Source of the DNA: Cyanophora paradoxa
Taxonomy: Eukaryota > Glaucocystophyceae > Cyanophorales > Cyanophoraceae
Direction of reading: 5' to 3'
DNA length: 64,000 nt
Assembly (NCBI GenBank): GCA_004431415.1
Contig: QPMI01000008.1
Location: forward strand, 61,808 to 125,807
Part shown: positions 1-9,639 of the stretch, piece by piece
Layout: the number at the start of each line of letters is the position of its first letter
How positions within the stretch are numbered: position 1 is the stretch's first letter
Notes under the pieces: model-generated
What the model saw: the letters and a program-made list of their open reading frames with translations, nothing else
Told to the model about the DNA's origin: nothing
Database searches by the model: none
Translations under genes and position numbers: made by a program

Positions 1-296
1 TCGGAACGTCGAGCTCCTCAGCGTCCCACAGCCGCGATCCGCCGATCATGATCATCCGCGCCCCGAGCCCCGCCGGAGCATTGAAATACGCGCCCCAAGT
101 CCAAAGCCTCGGCCCCGCGATCACTGTTGTGCGCAACAAAAACAACTGGGGCTGAATTGAAAAGTACTCTGAATACAAAGTATAAACAAACAATTGCAAG
201 TACATATCAAGAAATGCAAATACAATTTACTGGGCGCTGCGGATTAGAAAGATCAGACGTATTACTGGACGCTGCAGATTAGAAAGAGTAGACGCG

Positions 297-368
297 TCAC
301 TGGACGCTGCAGGACTTCTCCTCATCGGCGGTTGGCGGCGGGAGAGGCGCCGGCAGCGACGCGAACGG
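297..368 (-). pseudogene. Extra copy of the last exon of the LRR-SAM-TIR gene
   Basis: Downstream of the stop of the TIR gene there is a second acceptor (gacag) followed by a 72-nt open frame that begins PFASLPAPL and ends EEKSCSVQ-stop, nearly the same as the real last exon at 583-660 but four codons different in the middle. It could be used as an alternative terminal exon or be a relic of a tandem duplication; both would give the same CSVQ end. Further downstream (240-297) the motif around the stop is repeated again in shorter form. Confidence 0.6.
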
Positions 369-582
369 CTGTCTCATCGAGCGGCAGCGGTAGCGGCTGT
401 CTCAATCCGTTCGCGGCAGCTCGATGAGACAGCCGTTCGCGTCGTTGCTGGCGCCAACGTTAACGGCAGTCTGGATTGGAGCGGCAGCAGCCCCCCGCTT
501 TGACGGGGCTCCGGTCTGGAGCGGGAGCCCCCCGCGGCCGCCTCGAGAGAAAGAGAGGAAGATAGGAGAAAGACCAGAGGCG

Positions 583-2380
583 TCACTGGACGCTGCAGGA
601 CTTCTCTTCCCCCGCGGCCGGCGTCGGCGGCGGGAGGGGCGCTGGCAGCGACGCGAAGGGCTGCCGAGGCGCCATCAGCTCGAGATGCAGGGCAAGGGGG
701 AGGGCAGCGCCCTCTGACCTTCGTGTTGGCGACGGCGGCGTCGATGTGGCTGCAGAGGCGCGCGATGCACTCCTCCTGCATGCTGTTGTGGAAGAAGAGG
801 GCGTTGTGGCGCGGGAAGTTCGCCATGTCGGGCGGCAGGCCGGCCGTCGACGGGAAGCGCTCCTGCGGGTCGTCCACCACCGGGATGATCGCCTGCGTGG
901 ATTGCGGCCGGCATAAATACACGATATGGATCTCTCAGGTCTGCGCGCGCGGTTCACGGGCGCCGCGAGTTCAACTCTGATAGTTTTAGCCATGCAGCGC
1001 TGGCTCCGCAGACCTTGCCGAGGTGGCACGCCTCCGCGATCTCGCGGCGCACCCTGCGCGCGGCCAGCGGTCAGAGGAGTGGAAAGAGCGACTCGGCCCC
1101 AGCCACAGCCCGTGCACGCACCAGTCCTCGAGCTCCTTGCAGCGCTCGAGGGTGCCATCAACGAGGATGAAGACTGCGGGGCGGGCTAAGGGAGAGCTAT
1201 CCACGATCAACGCAGAGCCGGACCGTCGCAGCAGGAGGCGCGGAGGGATTCGAGGATCTTCGAGTCGAAGACGCCGCCCTGCAGCGACCGCACGTCGAAG
1301 AAGACCTTGTAGCTGTCGGAGAAAGTCCAGGCGTGAGCCTCGGAGAGAAGTGGGGCGAGTTCGAAGGCGGACCCGTGGCTCTCGAGGGCCTTGCAGAAGA
1401 GAGAGGCGAGGTAGTTCTTGCCCCCCATCCGCCGGTACGTGATGCTGCGCCCTGTTAGCGAGCTCATCTAACAGCTTACGTCAGGTGGATGCGCACAAGA
1501 CGTGGTACTCGTAGCCGGGAGGGAGGGGCGGGACGCGCGAAGCGGGGCCGTAGCCGGGCGCTGCACCGTAACCCGGCGTGGGGCTGTAGCCAGGAGCTTG
1601 GCCGTACCCAGGCCCGGGGCCGTAGGCTGGGGGCGGGGTGGCGGAGATGTGGCCGCCGCGGAGGGCGGCGATCTCGGCGAGGAGGCGGTGGCGGGCGCCA
1701 AAGTGCGGGACGCCCATCCGCTCGAGCTCGCCGTCGCCCAGGGCGAGGAGGGCGACGCCGTTCGTGTAGCGGAAGGCCCCCGCGAACCTGCTCCCGCCTC
1801 AGGTTTCCGGAGGGGTTCGGGGTTTCTCCTCAGGCAGTGCTGAGCGGGGCGGCGCGGCGCACTCGGCGATCTGGCCGCGGGAGCGGACCCACGCGACGAC
1901 GTCCTCCTCGCTCCAGGAGCGCACGTCGCCAGCCGGGGGGGCCGCGGGGGCGCCGGCCGGGCGCCTGCTGGGGCGCGCTGCGGGGCGGGCTCGCGTCGGG
2001 GGAAGGGAAGCACGGGCGGGGGTACACGGACTGGGAGCTGGAGCGGCCGAGGCGGCGGGCGGGGCGGGGCGCGGGGCGGGGGCGGCCTGCGGTGGCTGGG
2101 TGAGGGGCGCGGCCGCGGGGGCGGGGCGGCGGGGCGCACCACGGGGGCGGGGGCGTGGGCGGGGAGGGAGCGGAGGTAGGGCACGACGGCGGCGCACTGG
2201 GCTCTACCACCAAACGGCGCGGCGGACGGGCTCGGGCCACGAGTCCACGACGGGGTTGCCGTGCACCCTCAGCTCCTGCAGGGCGGCGAGGCGGCCGATC
2301 TCCGGTGGCAGCGCCGTCAGCCGGTTGCGAGCCATCCATAGCACCTCCAGGTTCGGCCCCCTTGTCAGCTTGGCGAGCAT
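583..2380 (-). CDS. LRR-SAM-TIR protein, SARM1-like TIR domain
   Basis: Ten exons join to 1245 nt (414 aa): 2380-2217, 2196-2028, 1977-1863, 1787-1497, 1444-1373, 1312-1224, 1173-1122, 1053-1014, 892-719, 660-583. Order of parts: leucine-rich repeats (about 1-55, with LTALPPEIGRLAALQEL), Pro/Ala-rich linker, one SAM domain starting WSEEDVVAWV (about 128-185), a Gly-Tyr-Pro repeat tract (PGYG type), then a TIR domain from about 245. TIR landmarks across exon joins: HVFITYRR, GYKVFFDVRSLQGG, VFILVDGTLERC, EDWVRREIAEA, AIIPVVDD. The Glu in WVRRE sits where SARM1 has its catalytic Glu642, so NAD hydrolase activity is plausible (inference). The protein ends CSVQ, a CaaX-type prenylation motif. The start at 2380 is the first ATG in frame; upstream exons are possible. 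A 19-nt segment at 2197-2215 has to be skipped to keep the frame. Confidence 0.8.
1502..1640 (-). repeat. Gly-Tyr-Pro tandem repeat inside the LRR-SAM-TIR gene
   Basis: Five to six degenerate copies of a PGYG(x)AP unit link the SAM and TIR domains. Such tracts are flexible and aromatic, as in Pro-Gly-Tyr-rich annexin and phase-separating proteins; the function here is inference. Confidence 0.7.
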
Positions 2381-4600
2381 CGACAATATGCGCCTGCCCG
2401 CGCCAAATGCGCGCACCTTCGTTCTCTTGTACAGAAGACGACGTCAGAACTCTGGACGTTCCCCGATTACCGGTCAATCTTCGACCGTGCCCGTGCTGCC
2501 TGCAATGTCGCTCAATATCAGCGATTGTAGCCGAATGAGCGCGAACGATCGAGCCTAGCAGCTGAGAGAAGCTGCGGCTTCGCGCACCTTCTCCGACCGA
2601 TACTGGGGTACGGTCGCACCTATCGCCTCGTGGTCGACGGCGGCTAATATCCAGCAGTTTGGAGGACGCAGAGAGCGCACGCCTGCTAGATCAAGACAGA
2701 TCTATCTAGACAGCCTGTTTGCCCGCGATGGCGAGCGATCGATGGCGTAGGGCCGAGCGCTGCCCATGGCCAGCCCGCGCTCGGGTATGCGTAGCTTACG
2801 CGCCTCCATGCCGCGGCCGACGCGCCTCCCGACTCAGAAATCGCGAAGGTAGACTCGCGCGAGAGATACTCGAGCGCCGGCCCGGGGCGGCCTTGGCTTG
2901 GCAGGCGGCGGCGGCGGCGGCGGCGGCGGAGGCGGTTTGCCAGCGCCGGGCGCTTTTCCTCGCCCAATGTGCATGGCCTGGCCTCCTCGCCTCGCCTCCT
3001 CCCCACGCCGGCCTCTTCCTTCCCCGGGGCCCAGCCCATTGCAGTCGGGCTCCGCCGCCCGTCCGCCGGAGAATACCTCGCGATCGAGGGCCTCCCGCGC
3101 GCCCGGCGCCGGCCCGACTCCCTGTTCCGGAGCTCGCGGATCAGATTTTGAGGTGAAAAGGCAGTGGAGAGCACTAGGCGTGCCCGCGGAAGCGGGCGGT
3201 GTCCCATCTAGCCGTCCCGGAGAGCGCGGCGCGCGCCGACACGGACTGTCGCTCGGGCGCCCTGCGCCGCCCGCCGGAGGCCCCGCCCGGCCGTCGCTCC
3301 GCCCCGCCCCGCCTCCGCGGCCCGCCGTCTCGGCCGCTCCATCTTCCCCGACAGCGAGAGCGCCGGCGAGGTGCGCGCCGTATCTATGCCGGGGTGCGCG
3401 GTACCCCCTTCCCTCAAAAGCGCCTGTTAAGCTCCTCCCCCCTCCCCCCCCTCCTTCCCCCCCCCCCCCCCCCCACCTCCCCCCCTCACCCCCTATAGCT
3501 AGGGCCCCGACCCCGCCGGCCCGCGAGGTGCGCGCATTTATGCGCCCGGAGAACCGAAGCACCGAAGCACGCCTAGCGCCTCTGCCACGCCCGGCCGCCC
3601 GAGGGCCGTACCCCGCCCCGCCCCGCCCGCCCCTCAGCCCCCTTGGCCCCGCCCCCGCCGCTGACTCGGCCCGCCATCTCGGGTGGCCCTGTCCTCGGCC
3701 GTTCCTTCCCTCTCCTCGGCCTCTGCCGTCCCGCTCCCCGCCGGCGCCCTCCGCCCCGCCTCCGGATCCAAGGCTGGGGCCTTGGTCCTCCCAAGGCTGG
3801 GCCGGCTACTAGGCTGGGCCTGACGGGGCCAAGCCGGCGGACAGGGGGCCGAGTGGGACGCCTCCCCAGTACCCGCGCCCCGCTCCCCGCCCCCCGTCGC
3901 CCGCTCCGAGGCTCCCGGAGTCCCTCCTCTCGTTTCCGGCCCCGGTCCGGCCAGGCCCCGCCCGCCCCGCCCCCCCCGCCCTTCAAGGCTCTTGCGCTTA
4001 GAGCTCCCCTGGGCCTCGTGAAAGGCGGCCGGCGCCGGCGCCGGCGCCGCGCCTCCCAGGCTCGGCCCGCCTTCGAATTCCCCTGCGGCGGGCCGGGGCC
4101 CCATGGGCCAGCTAGCTCGGTGAGCCGCGCCCCGCCTCCCCCCTCCTCCTCTCGCAACGGCCGCGGCCCCGCCCCGTCGACGTCACTCCAGACTAGAAAG
4201 CTCCAGACTAGCTCCTGGCCTGGCGGCCCTATAGCCCTATAGCCCTGTACCCCCGTACTACTGTATTCTCAGTCTACCTGTACCCCTCAATATACCACCT
4301 TGCCAGCTATTAGGCCATCATGGCATCGATATCTAGCCTGACAACAGTAATAGCTGCACTACTAGGCCTAGGCTATAGCTAGGCCCTGACCCTCAGGGCC
4401 TGAGGCCTGCGCATGCCACTCCAAGTCCTGACCACATCATTGAGTCACAAGAATTCAGGATTCTAAAGTGATCATGAGGATACATTATGACCTGTACGTA
4501 TACAGACAGGCGTCAATAGTGTAACTACGCCGTGACGAGTGCTAGTACTGATCATCGGGTCATGAGCTACTAGGATTAGATCTCCCCCCGGCCCCGCCTC
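2381..4600. other. GC-rich low-complexity stretch, no gene recognised
   Basis: No exon with a recognisable domain was found on either strand. The stretch has a GGC-triplet run near 2900-2936, a poly-C run near 3456-3473 and C-rich repeats to about 4160, then becomes AT-richer (4240-4600) with many short palindromes. Long open frames are Pro/Arg/Gly-rich in every frame and look like composition effects. Confidence 0.5.
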
Positions 4601-4639
4601 ACTGAGTCAAGCTCTCCGCGGCTGGCCGACGGGGCCCCG

Positions 4640-4915
4640 CCCCGGCCGCGGGCCTCCGAGGCTCGAGGACCTTGAAAACCTCTATGCTGCGCTCCAGCGG
4701 GAAGGGTGCTCAGCGGCTTATTAGACGCTCAAGATCAAGCTCACAGGCTCACTGAGTCAGGAAACTATTAGTATAAGCTACTAAAACCAATTGTCACAGT
4801 GTTTCATGATCAGGCGCTCAGGGTCCGCCTTCGGGGGCGGGCGCCGGCGCCCCCTCTGCCGCAGCCGCTGAGCCGCCGCCTCAGCCCCGAGGACCTCGAC
4901 GCTGCGCTCAGTGAC
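4640..4915 (-). pseudogene. Two decayed copies of the last exon of the SHLD2-like gene
   Basis: On the minus strand the peptide FPLEHSVEVLGAE at the end of the SHLD2-like gene (about 5040-5080) recurs twice downstream: as ERSVEVLGAE near 4870-4912 and as FPLERSIEVF near 4665-4710. Each copy is followed by its own frame that soon stops. They look like tandem copies of the terminal exon, the same arrangement as in the TIR gene and the DOMON-like gene. Confidence 0.6.
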
Positions 4916-4992
4916 GTACGAGCTTTAGGTCCCTTCTCGAGGCAAATCGCCACCTGACTAACAACTATAACTAATTTCTAATTGATTCATGA

Positions 4993-7900
4993 TTAAGCGT
5001 TCAGGGTCCGCTCCCCGGGCCCGGGGGCGGGAGCCCCCTCCTCGGCCCCGAGGACCTCGACGCTGTGCTCGAGGGGGAAGCCGGCCCCGTCGACCCGCGC
5101 CCGCACCGCCAGCTGCAGGAGCGCGGGGCGCACCCCGGGTCCCCGCAGCGCCGCCGCGCGCGCCGCGACCGAGGCCGAGGCCGCCTCGTAGGCCGCGCGC
5201 CCCTGCGGGAACCGCCATCCTCCCCCTCCTCCTCCCCCTCCCCCCTCATCGTCCGAGGAGGAGGAGCTTGAGGGCCCGAGGGGGCAGCGGGCGACGCGGC
5301 GGAGGCCCGAGGGGTCCCCGAGGAGGCCCGCGAGCGCCGCCGGCCGCAGGAGGGCCCTCAGCGGCGGCGGGTGCGGCGCCCCATCGCCGCCCGAAGGATC
5401 GCTATCGCTCAGCAGCGCCTGCGCGGGCGCAGAGTCGGCGCGGAGGGTGGGGTGGGGGCGGGAGTTTCGGAGCTCATTTTTTGGACTCTCGAGTTCAGGG
5501 GGAGGAGGGAGGAGACCGGGGGAGAAACTAGGCTCTAGTTCTGAGCTCAAAGCTTATGTTTGTTTTAGAGCTGTGAGCTCGAAAAGCGCGCACGAAGGCG
5601 GGGCGGAACTCCCACCGAACCGCCTCCTCGGCGCTGAGGGGCGGGGGGCACGCCCCGCAGCCGTAGATCCCCTGCGACCGAAGTCACCGAGTCAGCGGTG
5701 GTTGGAGGGGATAAGGCGTAGAGAAGTAGCCTAAGGGGGCTGAGGTGTGTGCGTACCTCGGGGCAGGGCTCGACGGCGCGGCCGCAGCGGGGGCAGGCCG
5801 CGCGGACGGCCCGGTACGCCGCCGGTACCCCCTCATCGTCCACGCCGAAGCCTGCGCGGGAGGGGGGGGGGGGGGGGGGGGGATCAAGAAGGGGTCCGGC
5901 GTTCAGGGAGGGAACGCGCGCACCGTCGCCGGTCCAGGGTACGTCGTCAGGCAGGCGGAGAAAGGAAACCAGGGCGGGTACGCGGACGAGGCCGGACGGG
6001 GGCAGCGCGGCAAGGGAGGGGTACTCGACGAAGGGAGGGGGGCCGAAGGCGGCGACGAGGCGGGCGGCGGCGGGGTCGGCGGGCGAGAGGGGCGCCGCGG
6101 CAGTCCGGGGGGTACAATGCAGGTGCGGCCGCCCCGCCGGGAGGTGAGGGTCCCTGCGCTTTCCCTCGGCGGGGGGCAGGGGAGGGGAGGGGAGGAAGCG
6201 GGCGGGCAGTACGCGCGCTCGGCACTGGAGGTACTGGAGCTCGACGAGGGTACCCGGGCACAGGAGGGGGAGAAGCCGAGCCACGCCCTCCTCCCACCTG
6301 CGCGCCGTCCGATGAGCATAGAGGGGGGGACACGGGAAGCGGGGGGAGGCAGGTGGAGGGGGGGCGGGGGGTACAGGTGGAGGCAGACGGGCCGGTCGGG
6401 GGTATCGGCGACGACCACAGTCACGCGGAGCCGCCTGCGGCGGCCGCTCTGGCCGGATGCCGGCGGAGGGGCCTGCGGCAGGCGCGGCGCGGCTGCGCAG
6501 GTCACCGGAGGGAAGGGCGAGGGGAGGGGAAGGGACGGGGGTACCGAGGACGCGGACGCGGACGTGGAGGAGGGTATCGGGCTGGAGGGCGGCCAGGGAG
6601 GGGGCGAAGTCGACGGGGCCGCGGGGCGGCGGGCGGGGGCGCGGGGGGCCGGCGGCGGGCCGCAGGAGGGGCGCGTGGTGCTCGGCGGCCCACGTTGCAA
6701 GCCCGTCGACAACCTGCGAACGAAGTCAAGCCGGGAGGGCGCCCGGACATTCGACGACAACGAGCCTCGGGGTCAGGCGGCGGGTGCAGCGGCCGGCCGT
6801 ACGGCTCCGGGGCTCGCTCGGGGCCCGTCCGCAGCCTCCGGAGGACCCTCGCGTCCGAGGCCCGACCTGCGGCCCGCGCTCGCCACGCGCTGAGGGGGGT
6901 ACACGGCACGAGCACGCGCCCACGTTGCCTGTGACCTGAGGGCGCGGGTCAGGTGAGATCCGCCAGGCGCGGCGCCCCCGCCCCCCGCACCTGGCCCTGC
7001 CACTCCTTCAGAGCCACGCTGAAGACCTGGAGCACGTCGCCGGGCCACAGGCGCTGCGCCCAGGCCGCTCCCGCCCGCCAGAACGTCAGCTGCGGCGGGC
7101 GCGGCGTCAGCGTGGCGCGCGCGGGGGAACGGTCTCCCGGGGGAACGGACGCGGAGGCGTTCGCCGGACCGGTCCGCGACGATGACGTTGGACGTGGAGA
7201 CGTGCTCCGAGCCGCAGAGGACCGCTTGCTCGGGGAAGATCTGAGAGGAGCGTTCGCCCGGCGGACGGGCGGACGGGCGGGCGGTGGCGCGGGCGGCGGG
7301 CGGGAGCGCGGGTGGGGCGCGGGGCGTGCCTGCATGACCACACCGAGGACCGCGGCTTGCTCTCCCGCCCGCAGGTCCGCGAGCGTACGAGGCCGCTTCG
7401 CCGCCGGCGGCGTCGCCCCGCGGGCCCCACCGGCCGCTTCGCCCCGGCGGCGGCGCCGGGGCGCCGGGGGCGGAAGCGGGGCCGGCCGGCGGGCCCGAGC
7501 GGCTCCTCTCCGGCGTGGTGACGGTGCACGGCACGGCGGCGCGGGCCGCCGGGAGGCTGCAGCTGGACGCGCGGGCGGGCGGAGGCGCGGAGAGAGGCTC
7601 CGGCTCCGGCGGCGGGCCGGGCGGCGGCTCCGCCGGTGGCTCTGGTGCTGCTGCAGCAGCAGCGGCCGCTGCGGCGATGTCGTACTCCTCCAAAAGGCGG
7701 AGCGAGAGCTCCTGCAAGGCCTCGTACTCCTCCGCGTCGCTGTCGCGCGGCGGCGCCGCCTCCTGCTCCGCCGCACGGGCGGCGGCGGGCGACCGCGCCG
7801 GCGACGGCAGCCGCCGCGCCGGCGAACTCTCTCGCGCAGGCGACGCCGGCAGCGAGCCGCCCGCTGCATCCGCTGGGCCGACGCCGGGCCGCGCGTGGGT

Positions 7901-8034
7901 TCCAGGATCGAGCGCTTTCGCGTCTCCCGCCTCGACCCCAGGATCGCCGGGGTGCTCGTCGTCGGGGAGAGACGGGTCCAGCTCCAGTTCGAGCTCGCCT
8001 GCGCCGCCCTGGTCGCCCTCGTCGGCTGCTCAGC
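4993..8034 (-). CDS. Triple OB-fold protein, SHLD2/RPA70-like (copy A)
   Basis: Multi-exon gene read on the minus strand. Acidic, Ala/Pro-rich N-terminus, then a first OB fold (LADLRAGEQAAVLGVVMQ, joined to IFPEQAVLCGSEH, then SNVIVADRSGERL and LTFWRAGAAWAQRLWPGDVL), a second OB fold (VVDGLATWAAEHH, TLLHVRVRVLG, RVTVVVADTPDRPVCL, PGTLVELQYLQC), and a third with a split zinc ribbon (CPRCGRAVEPCPE, then GIYGCGACPPP), finishing near FPLEHSVEVLGAE. Three OB folds with a Zn ribbon in the last are shared by RPA70 and SHLD2; the tail FPLE...VEVL recalls the vertebrate SHLD2 C-terminus, so ssDNA binding in double-strand break repair is the leading guess. Copy A lacks a clear ATG and has frame breaks near 7390-7480 in the linker before OB1; the 3' two thirds look intact. 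An intron near 5840-5890 has a poly-C tract before its acceptor. Confidence 0.55.
5861..5882 (-). repeat. Poly-C (sense strand) tract before a 3' splice site
   Basis: About 20 G on the plus strand, i.e. poly-C on the coding strand of the SHLD2-like gene, sits roughly 10 nt before the acceptor that starts the GFGVDDEG exon. It appears to serve as the polypyrimidine tract. Confidence 0.7.
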
Positions 8035-8769
8035 TATCCCGAGCTCAAAGCGAGCCGAGCAATGAACGACCCGCTGGCCGCCCTCACCTGCGCCACCTAC
8101 CTCCGCTGGGCGGCGAGTGACGCCGAGGTAACGGCGAGGTTGCAGAGGGGGCACCCTAATTTCGCGGCGTCATCTCCGCTGCGAGTGAAGCCCCACGTGC
8201 ACGGCGAGCTGTCTCGTTGGTCTCAAGCACTCCTGGAAGATCTCTCAGCGCCGCGCGGCCCCCGCAGCCGCCCTGCTCTCCACAAACTTGTCCCCGTGCG
8301 AGCCCGCCGAGCCTCGTTGAGCCAGCCGAGTCTTCCCAGAAGCCAACTCCCCAAACACCAGGCCGCTGAACTTCTGCCCCCCGCGTGCTCCACATGCTTC
8401 GTGCCTCCGTTGCACTTGTCAACTGCAGCCGCGTGCACGTGGTGCGCTCACGGCTCGAGTTGAGAATGACGCCTTTGCACAACTTGGTCCCCAAACGCAT
8501 CGCATCTGCACAGCCCGCATCTTCAACTGCAACCTTGCGTGACTGTGAGCTCCCCAATGCCCATTCCTGGCCTTCGAATTGAGTTTGCAAGCCTTTTTCC
8601 ACGATGTTTAATGTTAGCATGCAGATGGTGAAATCGTGGGCTCGTTGCGCAAGGCCCTCGCCTGCAAGGACCCAAATGAGCGAGCGCTTCTGGTGGCTGT
8701 GGTGCTCTTTATATCGATTGCCCGCTTCGGCCTTTTCGGGCGGCGGTATGCTTAAACAGAACTCTGCAG

Positions 8770-9290
8770 TCTCTTGAACAAGTGGTTCACTTCTCCAACC
8801 GCGAGGTTCTGCAAGCAATCAGCAGCTCGAACTCTCAGCTGATGAACGAGGTGCGGTGCTTTCCACGCGTTGTGCGCGAGACACGGCTAAGCTCCGAAAC
8901 CAGATTGGCAAGACAAAGAATGAGATGGGGGAGATGCGGGTCGAGGTGAGATGTTTTGACCGCTTTGTGCAGATGAGGGACACGGCTAAGCTCTAAGCCA
9001 GATGGGAACGATGAAGAACGAGTTGGAGGGCCGGGTGAGATGCTTTGACCGCGTTGTTCGCGGGCGGGACACGGCTAATCAGCAAGCCAGATGGGAAACA
9101 TGAAGAACGATGTGGAATGGATCTCCAGCGGATTCAAGGTTCGAGACTTGCTTTTATGCTCGTTTCGTCCAGTCCAAGCTGACGAGTGCATGCCAGATAC
9201 TGCTTGGTGCAGTGACCTTGCTCGGCGTCGGCGCCATCGGCACGACTGCGCAGTCGTGCGTTTCTGTTCATTGCTTACTTTCTTTTTTTT
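8770..9290 (+). CDS. Tandem-exon coiled-coil protein with a C-terminal membrane segment (partial)
   Basis: Four consecutive phase-0 exons can be read: 8770-8850 (SLEQVVHFSNREVL...), then IGKTKNEMGEMRVE, MGTMKNELEGR and MGNMKNDVEW, separated by about 50-nt introns that are themselves close copies of each other (gtgagatg.tttgaccg...cacggctaa...ccag). A further exon carries a hydrophobic stretch ILLGAVTLLGVGAIG near 9200-9235. A short heptad-like coil ending in one membrane segment recalls mitochondrial CCDC90/DUF1640-type proteins, but this is only a resemblance. The 5' exons were not found. Upstream (8590-8757) another open segment has a hydrophobic stretch LLVAVVLFISIA. Confidence 0.45.
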
Positions 9291-9639
9291 GTCTTCTGAG
9301 TCGGTCGCGCATACAGCGTTCTCGATTGGATTCGCTCCTTAATGCGATCATAAGCTCTGCTCCACCCCTCTTTTCTTTCTTCTCCGCTTCGTGTTTTGGG
9401 AGCCTGGACAAAGTGACGAGATCTAGGCCTGCGAGCGCTCGTTCGAAGGACCGGAAGGTCTTGGAGCTTCTGGTGGGTAATGCAATGCACTGGACCTGCA
9501 CTTGTGCAGTTGTATTGTAGCAAAATTTGCAATTGTGAGGTTGTATAGTAGCAAGGGATCTTGAGCTTGCATTCGATATTCGCAGCTTGTTTAGTATTCG
9601 GATCGAACATGCAATATAATTGCAATACATGAACATGCA

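Noticed and set aside
2834-4157. Long overlapping open frames on both strands (Pro/Arg/Gly/Ala-rich)
   Set aside because: All six frames stay open because the DNA is very GC-rich; residues are low-complexity, there are no domains and no splice-consistent exons.
5745-6934. Plus-strand frames of almost 400 codons opposite the SHLD2-like gene
   Set aside because: Gly/Arg/Ala-rich shadow of the minus-strand exons and C-rich introns; no recognisable motif.
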